Part shown: piece by piece, positions 34,952-45,957 of the stretch
How the letters are laid out: the number at the start of each line of letters is the position of its first letter
Numbering within the stretch: position 1 is the stretch's first letter
Origin: Isoetes taiwanensis
Taxonomy: Eukaryota; Streptophyta; Lycopodiopsida; Isoetales; Isoetaceae
Assembly: GCA_021234155.1 (NCBI GenBank)
Contig: JAJEKV010000272.1
Span: forward strand, 250,001 to 314,000
Direction: 5' to 3'
Length of the DNA: 64,000 nt
Notes under the pieces: model-generated
What the model was told of the DNA's origin: nothing
What the model saw: the letters and a program-made list of their open reading frames with translations, nothing else
Databases searched by the model: none
Position numbers and translations under genes: made by a program

Positions 34952-35844
34952 ACATTTTCAGAACCACCAAGGCCGACTACAACGAGCTTATGTCAGTGTA
35001 TGTCAATTCAATTTGCTCTGCATCCAAACATAAAGGAAGTAGCACAAGATTAGAACAAGCTCAAGCATGCATGGGTGACACTCAGATATTACTACAGCTT
35101 CTCATCGACACGATAGAATCATAATCTTCCATAAGAACTTTAGTCAGAATGGAGAGGAGTTAGTTTATTTGACAACCTCGCTTTCAGAATTTGGAAGACA
35201 CACGAGACTTCCTGACAACATTGACCATGTCATCCTTGTAAATTTTCCATCAGGCATCTATAGGTGGGACGCCTAGCAATTATCGTCCTCACCACTAATA
35301 GGACTCCAGAGGAGGTAGCAGCTACCATTGGAGGAGGCTTGGCAAGAAACATCCTCTGGAACCTGGGTTGAAGAGTAAGGAGATACAAAGTGCATGAAGT
35401 TCTTGCAAGGTCATCCAAAAGCTCACTTCCACTAGCAGCATTTGTACCATTGTATTATTATATAAACTGTTTTATATGCTAAATTGTTTTATTGTTGTCT
35501 TGCTAAGACATTATATATGTAATATTTGCAGGTGGTGACTGTTCAGCTTGACAGAGTTAATGCCAATGCTTATTGCTGGCTGATGGCCGATTATTTGTGT
35601 TTATTGACAAGTATAATGTAGCAGAAAACACATACAAGCTTTACAGCAGGTTGTTTTAGTGCTAGAAACTAAGCTGGTCATAAAATCCAGCATGCAATCA
35701 ATTCAGATGTGAACAAATTGTCCTAGTTACTAACAGTTAATGCCCAAACAATTACTGAGAAAGCTGGTTCAGCCACTAAAACCCAAAAATTTAAAGAAAC
35801 TACGAAAATGATGTAAATAATGAAAATAATAGACAAATTAGAAG
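34947..35844. other. Non-coding interval
   Basis: Nothing recognisable. A small minus-strand open frame (35418-35230) has no family resemblance. Confidence 0.3.
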
Positions 35845-36019
35845 TACAGTACGTATTTTATGTATTGTACGTATTGTACGTATGTTATAGGTATGATACC
35901 CTTTATCTTTTTAACGTATAAAAAAAATCGTACGTTAAAAGTGTTGAAGCACTTTACGAGGTATAGTACGTTGCATACGTTAAGTACGTGTACGGTACGT
36001 TACGTACGGTACAACACTG
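35845..36019. repeat. GTACGT-rich tract abutting the Rep gene
   Basis: TACGT or ACGTA appears about a dozen times in 175 bases, with short self-complementary pieces (gtacggtacgttacgtacggtac near 35990-36012). It ends ggtacaacactg; the reverse complement CAGTGTTGTACC resembles a hAT-type terminus. No partner terminus or target duplication is clear, so the element call is open. Confidence 0.5.
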
Positions 36020-37523
36020 ACTGTGATTGACCTGAGCGTCACAGTGAGCATTGGGGGAGCTGATGTGTGGGAGGATTTGTATGTGAAGGCGTGTGAGTTT
36101 CTTGAGGCTGAGTGCTTGGCTGGGATGGTCTCCATTGAGCGTGGTTCAGAATTAGATCATTTGCACCTGCAATGTGTCTTCAGGATGCCTATGACCACCC
36201 CGACAGCTGTGAATATTCGCCTCAAGCATGCTTTGAACTGGGTGGATCACAGACTGCCTGGAGGTGTGATTCTTTGCAAAGCTCTTAAAGACGCCCGCCT
36301 GCACTGCTTTGAAGGCATGCTAGGTTACTGCCTCAAAGATATAGGCAAGATGCACTTCAAGAACCATATGAAAGCAGTTACTCCCGAGCAGTTAGAACGA
36401 GGCAAGAATCTTTACGCTCTTTACGGGCGGGGGAGATAAAGAACTGTGTAGTTCTAGACAATCGAAACATTCTCGCTTGTGCATGGCATTTCGTACTCTA
36501 TCATGGCAGGAAGCAAAGAACTACTAGCCTATGTTACACACTTGCTAGAATGCTCCGGACAGGCCGCTTTGTGCTTTCAAGCGCTTGGGTGCTCCCATTC
36601 AATAGCAACAAAATCAGTTATGAGAGAGTTGAGGCGGCGTGGCATCTTGCATTGGATCCAATGCATGCGTCCGTGAAGGACATGAGATGGTTTGCCAGCT
36701 GGCGAAGATCCATTGAGAAAATTGGAAAGAGGCGAAGACGTTTTTGGGACGATGCAGTAGCATCCAGGGAATTAGACAGATTGGATGCAATGCTAGATGA
36801 AGAGGAGGCTGTAGACGATGGAGATGAGGAGATGGACATGGCGTTTGTGGATGGTGAAGAGTGCTTTGTGGAGACCCCAGCTTTCCAGCCTCCTGAGAAT
36901 CACGAGCTGATCCCGTTCCAAGACTACATTTCCTTGGACGTAGTTGATGGGACATTAGCTATATATCTCTTAGTGAGCAATTCAATTGCATTCCTGGAGC
37001 AAATGAAAGGAGTAACTAATCAATTCTTCATTGGCATGTTTTTGCAGGTGGAGCTGATGGCGAGCAAGAGCAAGAAACCTCTATGCCCCCACCGTTCACT
37101 CCATTCATCGCACTCGATCCCAAATCTGGTACTAACGGTGAGGTGGCAGATAGAGTAGTTGCTCCTGCTGGTCCATTCCTTGATGTAGAGTGGCTGAAGA
37201 CGAACACATGGAGAATTGTTCATAGGTTGAATGTGAGTTTAATTGATGCTGTTGACATCTTAGAAGAGGCACTGACCGCAATGGATGATCCAAGAGTGGA
37301 TGTCAGTGTCAGGGAACGTCGAATTTTCAGAGGGGAGGTAAACCATGTCCGCGCGATGCTTCTTTCCAAGCTTCGGCAGCTTGAGCAGCTTGCTAGAGCT
37401 CACCCAGGCACCATGCGCCAAGATGAGCACAGCCTCTCCCCGTTGTTTCTATCCTCGCTTTTATATCGTATTTTTACAAAGAATAATGTTCAACGTAACC
37501 TGTTTTGCAATGTAAAATATTGA
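36020..37523 (+). pseudogene. HUH endonuclease (Rep-like), Replitron/CRESS type, frame-broken
   Basis: The first frame (about 36023-36439; GTG at 36023, no ATG at its upstream end) has VTVS (motif-I-like), HLHLQ at residues 46-50 (the HUH metal motif plus Gln), and GYCLKD with Tyr 102 and Lys 105 (YxxK nucleophile motif), then YALYG. A base change in the G-rich run near 36428 moves the frame to KNCVVLDNRNILACAWHF, MLRTGRFVLSSAWVLPFN and an Arg-rich then acidic tail (to about 36939). A probable intron (36940-37047) leads to a helical piece (37083-37523). HUH proteins nick and join single-stranded DNA in rolling-circle replication or transposition. The conserved RTGRF block after the Rep domain fits eukaryotic transposon relatives. 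No helicase is seen. The upstream end is cut by a GTACGT tract. Confidence 0.6.
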
Positions 37524-37595
37524 CAGTAAAAATGTTGTACTCTTCCAATTTGCAATGTAAAATATTGACAGTAAAAATGTTGTACTCTGTTATCA
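37505..37595. repeat. 45-bp tandem duplication, two copies
   Basis: The unit beginning tgcaatgtaaaatattgaca stands at 37506 and again at 37551, identical for about 40 bases (through aaaatgttgtactct). It overlaps the 3' end of the Rep gene remnant. A T run of 26 follows at 37681. Confidence 0.9.
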
Positions 37596-37599
37596 GATA

Positions 37600-39047
37600 T
37601 ATGGCAGTAGCAATGTTGAATTTAAGGTGTTCTCCAATCCAAAGTGTTGTTTTTTTGGGTGGTGACAAGTGTGCGGCCCTTGTTTTTTTTTTTTTTTTTT
37701 TTTTTTGTGTAGCCATTAGAGTAAGATATGTCGTCATACAATTATCGAGGCAATACTTATAATTTAGAAAGTATTAATTATTTATCATATGGCTAGGGTT
37801 TATATCATTGGATCTAAGTGTTGAACATGTGATTGGTTGGTGATGTATCAACCTTACATGTATATACTTTACATTTGCTATACTTATGATAAGATAAGCA
37901 AATTCTTATTATATTTACCAAGACACTATAAAGGTTACTTAAATGCTTTTGGAAGGAATTACATCCTTATGAAGGTTGAACTAAGATTTTATGTAGTTAT
38001 TATCTTACTTTATCGTGATACTAAGATATCTACACAAGACAAAACTATCTATGCAGTTATTATGAACATATAATTTATCAACAAGACATTAAAGCTTATG
38101 ATACATGCCCTCATGGAGTGCTCTCAATACAGGCTACTAGCTCATTCCTAGGTATGAATGCAAGCGAATGATCACGGCGTAAGGAAATTATGATTTTCCC
38201 ATTATGCATTCTATCTGCACTCAGATGCAAAGCCTCTCCCCACCTTAGTTGTCTCACCCGCTAAGGCTAGAATACATCCCCCCATTGAGCCGGTGTCGAC
38301 TAATTTGGAGATGACTTGGCCGTTGCATTGCTTCCATTAATTCGCTCCCCTGCTTTGGTGCAGTTGGCTACCACGTCAGTCAGGCCATTGGACTTACGTA
38401 GCATTGACGAGCTCCCACCAAGGGATTGCTACTAGCATACAATGCTGAAAAGTATATGTAGCCATCATGCGGGCTTAGCTTGGTTTTTGTATATATCAGA
38501 ATCGCTTTTACTTGGCAAGCCAAGCATTTCGTTATCTTCAGCTTTGAGCTGTACATTGAGGGCTCCATTGATTCACATCAGTTGTGTCTGAAATTATGAT
38601 CCCTCAATTTTGGTGCACCAACCTGGTTCCTCATATGTGAGAGATGGAACACCAGCCGCCAAGTTGTACCCATTCTATCCTGGTGGTTGATCGGAGGTTT
38701 CTAGTCCTGACACTTAGCCCCTCTCCTTTTTCTACTATTGTGAAATGCAGCCCTAGCACCCAATAGTGGTGTCCAACAAAAAAGGCAAAGGCATAGCCGA
38801 AGGCAGAGAAATGAAAGGTGCAAGGAGCCTAAAGCCTAACACCTAGTGCCTAACTAGGCCTAGCACTTAACTAATGTAATCACTCTAGCGCCTTCAAAAT
38901 TAAGTACAAAATTGACAAAATACTTAAACACATCAAACTCCAATTTATAAATATGTACTGCCCTTCACACTATCTTCCACTAGGTGGGAGCATATTCCAT
39001 AATGAGGAATATGCAAATTTCCAAGTAAGAACTTGAAACATCTGACT
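37600..39047. other. Non-coding interval
   Basis: Apart from a long T run (37681-37706) the stretch has no coherent frame. 38220-38760 is less AT-rich and may be a decayed repeat. Confidence 0.3.
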
Positions 39048-39159
39048 GTTTTGAGGGGACATTAGGAAATTTTCTCGTAGCCTCTAAAACTTTCCCCAAC
39101 ACTGTTTTGAGGGGACATTAGGAAATTTTCTCGTAGCCTCTAAAACTTTCCCCAACACT
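39048..39159. repeat. 56-bp tandem duplication, two identical copies
   Basis: The unit beginning gttttgaggggacattagga (39048-39103) is followed directly by an identical copy (39104-39159). Confidence 0.95.
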
Positions 39160-39189
39160 GTTCTTGGTTTTTAGTTTTGGAAATCCTTT

Positions 39190-39333
39190 CTGATTGGGGA
39201 AAATAGGAAGGATTTCTTGGGGTTTTTTAATCCTGACGGTAATACGCTTGCTGCTCTCTTTTTGTTTGAGTCCCATAGGCCAATTGGTCTCCGTGGACGA
39301 TAAAAATTCTATTCTATTCTATTCTTATACAGA
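39190..39333 (+). mobile_element. LINE 3' end fragment with TTCTA tail
   Basis: The sequence ggggttttttaatcc, then gagtcccataggcc and attggtctccgtggacga, then taaaaattctattctattct matches the reverse complement of the LINE 3' end at 54054-54160, including a tail of TATTC repeats (three here, about eighteen there). It is a 5'-truncated insertion of the same LINE family. Confidence 0.75.
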
Positions 39334-39340
39334 AATGTTC

Positions 39341-39424
39341 ATTTACTGGACATTCTTGTTGTGGAAATTATGCCGATGCCATCGGGTGGAGGCATGGTTG
39401 ACATTCCAAGAATGTCCAGTAAAT
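39341..39424. repeat. 17-bp perfect inverted repeat
   Basis: The arms atttactggacattctt (39341-39357) and aagaatgtccagtaaat (39408-39424) pair perfectly around a 50-base loop. It directly follows the LINE fragment. Confidence 0.85.
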
Positions 39425-41618
39425 AGACATTGCCATTACGTGGAAGTAGGTTAGGCTTCATTCTATGGGCAGTAGATCTTACGTAGAATGCAAGTAAATC
39501 AAAACAGAATGCTAGGTAAATCAAATTTAATGCACGAAATTAGTCGAATCTTTGGGTAAATCGTGAGAAGAGAGGATAAATCAGACTGAAGCTCACCGAA
39601 ATGGAAGAACGCCAACATCTTTAATTCTTTGTTGCATTTCTTGATAGAGAAATTATGCCATGTGGCATGGCGTCATTGGATCTCGCGGCAGAATGAAGCC
39701 AATTTAGTTTCGGAAAACTTTAAAAATACCCTCCTATTTTGTGATATTTGTCAAAATGCCCCATTATTTTGATATATTATCAAAATGCCTCTAATATTGG
39801 CTATGAAGCTATTGGAAGCTATCAGAAAGAAGAACGGGAACCATCTTTAAGGTGAGCGGCTTGAATTAATTATGGGAATGAATTTCTAGAGTGGAACGGG
39901 TTGAATGAATTCTGAAGCCATCTTTAAGGTGAACCTCCAAAATGAATTTTTGGAGTCATCATGCTTGCAGTTTTGAAGCCTTCTGAAAGCTAAAGATGGG
40001 CTAGCGATGTCTGATGTGGTTTTTATGCTTGAGTGCAAATGATTGCTAGGAGAAGACGGATTAGATGGCATTTTGCACAGTCATATGCAACCTTCGAAAT
40101 TGTATGAATATATTACAAGTTTAATGTGATTGCTCAGCTTTGCCAATATATTACAGGGCGGACTGCATTCTGCTTGAAGTGTAAAAAAAGTTCTAAAAAT
40201 GCTTGCTTGAACCAATTCTTTCTCTTTTGCCAATCTATTACAGGACCCGACTGCTTTCCTTCATATAATTTCGTGTTTAGCATTGCAGCATTGAAGAACC
40301 CATTATGGTTGAAGCTACAAGGGAGTTTAATTCTCCAGGAGCAAGAAAAATGTAAAAAGGGAGAAAGGAACATACCTGTTAAATGCAGATCAAATCCAGA
40401 ATATACCTAAGGAAATTTATGTAGTTTGATGCGGAAATGCTCCAACGTAAGTAAGAATAAACCGTTCTTCTCTTTCCTGCTGGCTCCGTAGCAATTTTAG
40501 GGGCATTCTCACACTGCAAAACACAAGGGCATTTTGATAGAAAACCCAAAATATAGGGGTATTTTTTAAATTTTACCTTTAGCACAATAAATTTAGGGTT
40601 GCGATGTGGAACCGAGTTTGAGTGCGGTTTGCAGGTTGATAAGCGCGAGCAATCTGTTCATTTTCTGGATTCGGAGGTTCGGAGGCTGCACAGATCTGCC
40701 CAGGCCGAAAGTTTCATGCCTATCTCTCGAAGCATACATCTGCATAATATACAAGTAAAGTTTTTTTCTGAAGCTGCACATATCTACCCAGGCCCAAAGC
40801 GATTCCAAACTTGAACACCTTGAATTCAAGAGATACCTTGAGTTCAGATTCCGAATCACAACATGAGAGCGTTTGATCTGTTCATACCAGAAATGAGAAT
40901 TGTTATACAAAGAAACAGTGGAAATGATTTGCTCAAGAAGTTTCTGAAGAAAATAGACAAGATGCAGCGTCAAACGATCTGAGACAAATTAGAGCAGCTT
41001 CAAACGATCCAGCACATTGGGTATCTGGCTACAGATTCGGATTTGCATATTGCAAGAATCTGACGAATTTAGGTTTATTCGTATTTTATGAATCCATTAG
41101 GAGAATGTAGTTCTCCATAGACCCTAATATCTGCTGATAACATTCTTAGCTAATACAATGTTAAAAAGTCATGAGACAATGTCTTACTACAAGTCATGTA
41201 ATTCTATGGACATAGCACCAACACAAACAAAATTGATCTTATCAGACATCTTTATGAATGTTCAGATCGCTCACATAACTGATCCAAAGACAGACCACAA
41301 TGCGCCAAGAGGCATGCCATATTTAAACAGGCTGTTCACAAAATCTGTCCAAGTGAATCACATCAAAACAAAATTGCGATGGTAGCAATTTTTTCTTTCA
41401 TCTTAGCATGAAAGACAGTGTAGTCTGTTCCATAACCAAAAGTTATATGCTAACTAGATGGCATTTCAACCTGTCTACCATTGAAGCGGTCTTCCAATAA
41501 TACCATGCATTTGACTAAACTAAATCAACTTCCATCATCCAAGATAGCAGTGCATTCATAGTCAATAGTCTCTATAATGCATACAAAACCAATCTTGCGT
41601 GTATGATATGTTACTTGA
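39425..41618. other. Non-coding interval downstream of the DCD gene
   Basis: Low-complexity sentences such as tcaaaatgccccattatttt (39750) and caagggcattttgatag (40525) recur, as in many non-coding plant repeats. A loose 87-bp repeat (tgccaatatattacaggg at 40141, tgccaatctattacagga at 40228) is present. Nothing coding is supported. Confidence 0.35.
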
Positions 41619-43286
41619 TCAGACATTCAAAGTGCACTTGCAAGCTGCAAAGGCTCGAATAACTGTTGCCATGTCCCAGTTAGAATCTTCTGCAGAATTG
41701 TGCCACGTGTTGCTTGTTTCTCCTGTCTTAGGCCAATCATCTTTGCTTATTTGTCTTGTTGGAGACATCCAAGCACTAGTCCTTTCAGCTGTCAAAGACC
41801 TTGGAGCACCCCAAAGTGTCGTATCTGTATTTTCTGGCCCAAAGCACCAAGCATCCCATTCAGTTCCATTTGTTTCAGTACCCTCAGACTTCCAAGCACC
41901 CCAGCCATTTTTATTTGTGGATCCTGCCTGTGACTCCAAAGCACCCCAGCCATTTATATTTTTTTCTGCAGACTGAGGCCACACATTCACACCCTTTTGT
42001 GCAGTTTCAAAGCCATAGTCATTCCATCCATTGTTAGTTATTACTCCGCAATTCAAACTCTTCTCAGATAAATCAGATCCCCAAGCATCCCAGCCATTTT
42101 CACTTGCTTCTGCTGTCTGAGACCACTCGTTCACATGTATTTCTGTTGGTTGAGAACCCCAAGCAGATTGTCCGATTTTATTTGCTTCTGACACCTGAAT
42201 GCACCTTACCTTTCGCTCTTGTGCCCTTTCAGACCCTCGAGTGCCAGACAACCCATCTTTATTCTTTGACGATGGCCCAGAACCCCAAGCAATCCATGTT
42301 TCTCGCTCTTCCCATGAATCTGGTATATCCTTTGGTGGACTAGGACTTTTAGAGCCCCAGGCGTTCAACCCAATTTTCCAAGCTTCCAGCCCAACCTTTG
42401 TTTCAGCTAATCCATTCTTCTGTGATGTTGCAGATCCAACCTTATTCTTCTGTGATGTTGATGTTGCAGATCCTTGAAGGCAAGCATTCTTACTATTTTT
42501 ACCTATCTCTGCAACCTCAGAAACCCTAGCAGTGCATGCATTCTGTCTTGATCCTGATACACTAGGCACTTGACCATTAACTGTTGAAGATTCTAGTAAT
42601 CTAGAAGCAGGCAGCTCTTTGTGAGCCATTTCTTTCTTCCAACCCTTCTTCTGGACGGTGATAAACCCATCGTCGTCTGCAGCTTGAACCGGTTCCTTTT
42701 TCGATCCCTTCTTCTGGACCACAAGAAACCCATCGCTGTCTAAGGATTTGGATACGGGCTTGTACAAAGATTGAGAAACGGGCTTGATCGGCAACGCTCC
42801 AAATAGACCTAGAAGATCTTTAACCTGTGGCCGTGTAAGCTCGAACATAAACCTGCGGTTGCTTTCGTGGCAGTAGTTATTTCTAATAGCGTGGCCAAAA
42901 ATCCGCTCAGGAAGCGGCTTGCAATTTTGCCTACAAAGGACCTTAACCTGAGCAGGAAACCTAGTCTTTAAGGTGTTTCCACCGGTCCAGGCATGGGGAT
43001 CAATAGCAAATCCGCCATCACTGGCCGCTTCAAATACTCCATAGAGCACTTTGATCTCGTAATTAAAAAGAAAAACAGGAAGACCGACCTTAATGTTCTG
43101 CACATAGCTCCAATGGCCGGAAGGCAAGCCAAAAAGCTGCTTATCCAAGCATTCCTGAAACGTATCATTCGAGCAACCAAAAATGACGCCTCCAAGATCT
43201 CGAACGGGCAAGTTACGCTGCGGAGCATGTCTACCATCGGAAGAAGTATTTACGATGATGGTTTCGGTGGTGCGGCCTGCTCCCAT
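41619..43286 (-). CDS. DCD-domain protein with WG/GW-rich C-terminus
   Basis: An intact 555-residue frame. I start at the ATG at 43286 (MGAGRTTE); the frame stays open a little further only through a TTG. Residues about 30-162 form a DCD (development and cell death) domain: GGVIFGCSNDTFQECL, LFGLPSGHW, GLPVFLFNYEIKVLYGVFEA, FPAQVKV and FELTRPQVKDLLGLF. DCD proteins are plant-specific and linked to stress and cell-death responses. Then comes a duplicated DGF-VVQKKG / DGFITVQKKG motif (about 185-218), and from about 295 a long disordered region with some nine Trp-Gly or Gly-Trp pairs (AWGS, GWDAWGS, NGWGAL, NGWGAW, LWGA). Such repeats resemble Argonaute-binding WG/GW platforms; that role is inference. 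No TM or signal peptide. Confidence 0.85.
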   Translation of the reverse strand: MGAGRTTETIIVNTSSDGRHAPQRNLPVRDLGGVIFGCSNDTFQECLDKQLFGLPSGHWSYVQNIKVGLPVFLFNYEIKVLYGVFEAASDGGFAIDPHAWTGGNTLKTRFPAQVKVLCRQNCKPLPERIFGHAIRNNYCHESNRRFMFELTRPQVKDLLGLFGALPIKPVSQSLYKPVSKSLDSDGFLVVQKKGSKKEPVQAADDDGFITVQKKGWKKEMAHKELPASRLLESSTVNGQVPSVSGSRQNACTARVSEVAEIGKNSKNACLQGSATSTSQKNKVGSATSQKNGLAETKVGLEAWKIGLNAWGSKSPSPPKDIPDSWEERETWIAWGSGPSSKNKDGLSGTRGSERAQERKVRCIQVSEANKIGQSAWGSQPTEIHVNEWSQTAEASENGWDAWGSDLSEKSLNCGVITNNGWNDYGFETAQKGVNVWPQSAEKNINGWGALESQAGSTNKNGWGAWKSEGTETNGTEWDAWCFGPENTDTTLWGAPRSLTAERTSAWMSPTRQISKDDWPKTGETSNTWHNSAEDSNWDMATVIRAFAACKCTLNV

Positions 43287-43559
43287 AGCGGATTTCTTCC
43301 TCAAAAAAAAAGGAAATGGAATTCCTTCAGAAAGAAATGGATATGGAGTCCGGCGAAAAAAAGAGGAAAATCGAGGCGATGGATGGATCAGATGCTAAAA
43401 TATGGATTGGATCAGAAGATAAGAAGCGCCGGACTAAGGAAAGAATTCACAGTAGGGTTTGTTGCGTTTTCTAACTAAACCCTCTCTCGCCGGAGCATGG
43501 AAGATTTCACGATCCATCTCCCGCCCATCAACTCTTCCGGGCCGACATACGTGGCGCCT

Positions 43560-43690
43560 TCTGATTGGCTGTACGAAAAGTGCATAAACCAGAACCTGCC
43601 CCTTTGTACCCACAAAGCTACTATAGGGCCGCCATCATTTATGCCTGATTTGCCTAAACCGCCAGCCATTATGTTGATTTATATAGGAAG
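43560..43690 (-). promoter_or_regulatory. Possible promoter of the DCD gene
   Basis: On the minus strand a TATA-like ctatataaatc lies at about 43677-43687 and a CCAAT sequence (agccaatcag) at about 43562-43571. The order is unusual, since CCAAT boxes normally stand upstream of TATA, so one or both may be chance. The interval to the ATG would be a 250-400 base leader. Confidence 0.3.
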
Positions 43691-43761
43691 ACAATAGGGG
43701 TGGCTACATGATCATTTTTCTCCCTTCAACGGAAGATTTTGGAAGGAGTAATTTCTATCAT

Positions 43762-43799
43762 CTTGAAATTTCTTGTGGAACTCCACAAGAAATTTCAAG
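43762..43799. repeat. Perfect 18-bp hairpin with 2-base loop
   Basis: The arms cttgaaatttcttgtgga (43762-43779) and tccacaagaaatttcaag (43782-43799) pair fully around AC. Weaker pairing (atcat / ggtgat) extends the stem. It lies about 480 bases upstream of the DCD start. Confidence 0.9.
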
Positions 43800-44882
43800 G
43801 TGATTGACGACGAAATTTGAACAACCTTAAAGTTTTAGCCCATTTCTGAGGATCCTGAGGAGTTGAGTCCACTGATAAGGTGCCTTCCTTCTTTAGAGAA
43901 AGAAAGCACACACAGAATGTCTGATTCTCTGTTTGATCGAAAATTGCAAAATCCTACAGAACGCCTACTTCTACATGTCTGTACTATCCAAATTCTAACG
44001 ATAAGACGAGCTTGAGGTGATAGATCTATGCTAGGGACCAGGTTCTCGAGAATAGCAGAGGTGACCCCTGCCTCATCCATCGAGCCCGTCCCTTTTTCCG
44101 AGGCGCCAAATCGAGCGCCGAGTCATCACCACCCCTCCGTCCTCCCAAAACTAAGGTCTCAGTTTGACATTTTTAGAAAATGAATACCACAATCAAAGAA
44201 TGGAAAAGACATTGCTTCATTATCAATATTTATCTAAAAAACATACAAGATGGTTTATATTGAACTGTTCATAGCAGGAATACAGAAATAGAACACAGAT
44301 GCTTAAAAAAAAAATTGGATTTAGTGTCGCCTCCGCAAAGACACTCCAAGGAAGGCATGGATCCCAAAATAAACCCCTATCATTTGTTCTGTTTCACCTA
44401 ATAATTTGATGCTGACTTACAAAACTCTGGCCATTTGGGCTTCTCCTGTTACTAAAAACATAGCTTTCCAAACATTTGCAACAATTTTATTGTAAGTTTC
44501 ATCTGCAAAAGAAGAAAAGTCTACATATAAGGGTCCTATTCACTGCTATAATGCAGAAAAAAAGTATCACTCAAGGTCAGCCCTTTGCTTCAAGAGGTTA
44601 ATTTGATGTGCATATGAAGCTACAATGTAGCTTTGCTTGTGACAACTGTATCTGTTTAGGATCCTTAACAATATGGTTGACTCACCTGGAGTGCGGTTGG
44701 TGAAGCAGTCACTTGCACATTGTGTTTTTTTTGGGAAAGCTTTGTGAAAACCGCTTATTCCTTGAGGTCTCTTTTATCAGCTATGCCCTTTTCCTAATGC
44801 CTCCCCTTTTTTGAAAGGCTTGCTAGAGTCTTGGGAGACAATACAGACCTTATTTTGTATTGATCTTGTTGCATATCATTAG
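43800..44882. other. Non-coding interval
   Basis: Nothing coding is supported between the DCD gene and the LINE remnant. Confidence 0.35.
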
Positions 44883-45920
44883 TTGAGTGCCCCTTGTTGG
44901 TGGACACCGGTGGAAAATAATCTTCCACTTTGTGCCTCAGTTCATCCATTAACTCAACGACGCTGGAGGTTAGCAGGAATCTTGACAGGTGCGGCACGGT
45001 ATGATTCTGGCCAGTTAGCGACATGGCAAATCTTTCAAACAAAATTCTTAATGTCTCAATGGGACAGACCTATTTGGCAAAAGGTTGCTAATACTCTGCC
45101 ATTGGTTGCTCCAGAGGCTATTGAAGGGTGCATGTGGGTTTCCCACCAGAGTGTTCACGAGCATAGGCTTGTGAACTCTATGTATAGGCTACTTGTCAAT
45201 GGTGATATCCTTCCGCCATCCACTAAGTGGTCCCTTCAGCTCTCAGCTCCTAGTTGGAGATATATGTGGACTTGGACTTGGGATAAACTACTCCATCCTA
45301 AGGTGGCTGTGCTTTGGTGGTAGATTCTTCATAGATGCCTTTGTGTGAATGTGCTTGTCCACAGATTTGATCCTCGAGTGTCAGCACTCTGCCCACTGTG
45401 CAAGCAAAGGGATGAGACCATTGAGCATTGTTTCTTTTTATGTGATCATCTCTAGCTTGTTTGGTCTTGGCTGCTTCCTCTTTTTCATGTGACATTGACA
45501 AATCAGCAAGTGCTTCTGGCTATTTATCCAGATACTTGGAATAAGTTGCCGAGCCAAGCATTTCATTTAGCATCAGAATGGTTGTTGTGGTCCATCTGGA
45601 AGCGTAGAAGATTGTGTATCTTTCAGGGTTTGGATATTCCTCCTGTAGTTGTCCTCCAGGACGCACAAGCTAGAATCGCTAAGGCCTACCATTGCTCTTC
45701 GCTTGCTTCTGCCAAGCGACAATTGATATTTTCGTATAGCTATAATCTTGTATCCTGTAATTTTTGCATCTTCTTGCATATGCCTTCCTTTAAAGAGGAT
45801 CTGCTCTCAAGAGATAGATTCAAGCTGTCTAGATCTTATAAGACTTTTGGCTCTTGGCATTGCTTGACTTCACTGTTACAACTTCAAGCAAAACCTCAAA
45901 TTATTTCACCTTACTTTTAG
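44883..45920 (+). mobile_element. LINE C-terminal remnant with zinc-binding RT domain
   Basis: One frame, interrupted by TAG at about 45321 and 45453, runs from 44883 to 45920. It reads WQKVANTLPL, APSWRYMWTWTWDKLLHPKV, then CLCVNVLVHRFDPRVSALCP and LCKQRDETIEHCFFLC, and LLWSIWKRRRLCIFQ. The Cys-x2-Cys then His-Cys-x4-Cys pattern is the zf-RVT zinc-binding domain found after the reverse transcriptase in plant LINEs. The reverse transcriptase and endonuclease are absent, so the insertion is 5'-truncated or deleted, and it is dead because of the stops. Confidence 0.75.
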
Positions 45921-45957
45921 CTGTGGTTGCTTTCTTCACATCATTCCAATCAACTGA

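Noticed and set aside
43497-43697. Plus-strand frame of 66 codons starting at an ATG, upstream of the DCD gene
   Set aside because: No family resemblance, and it overlaps the likely DCD promoter and leader on the other strand.
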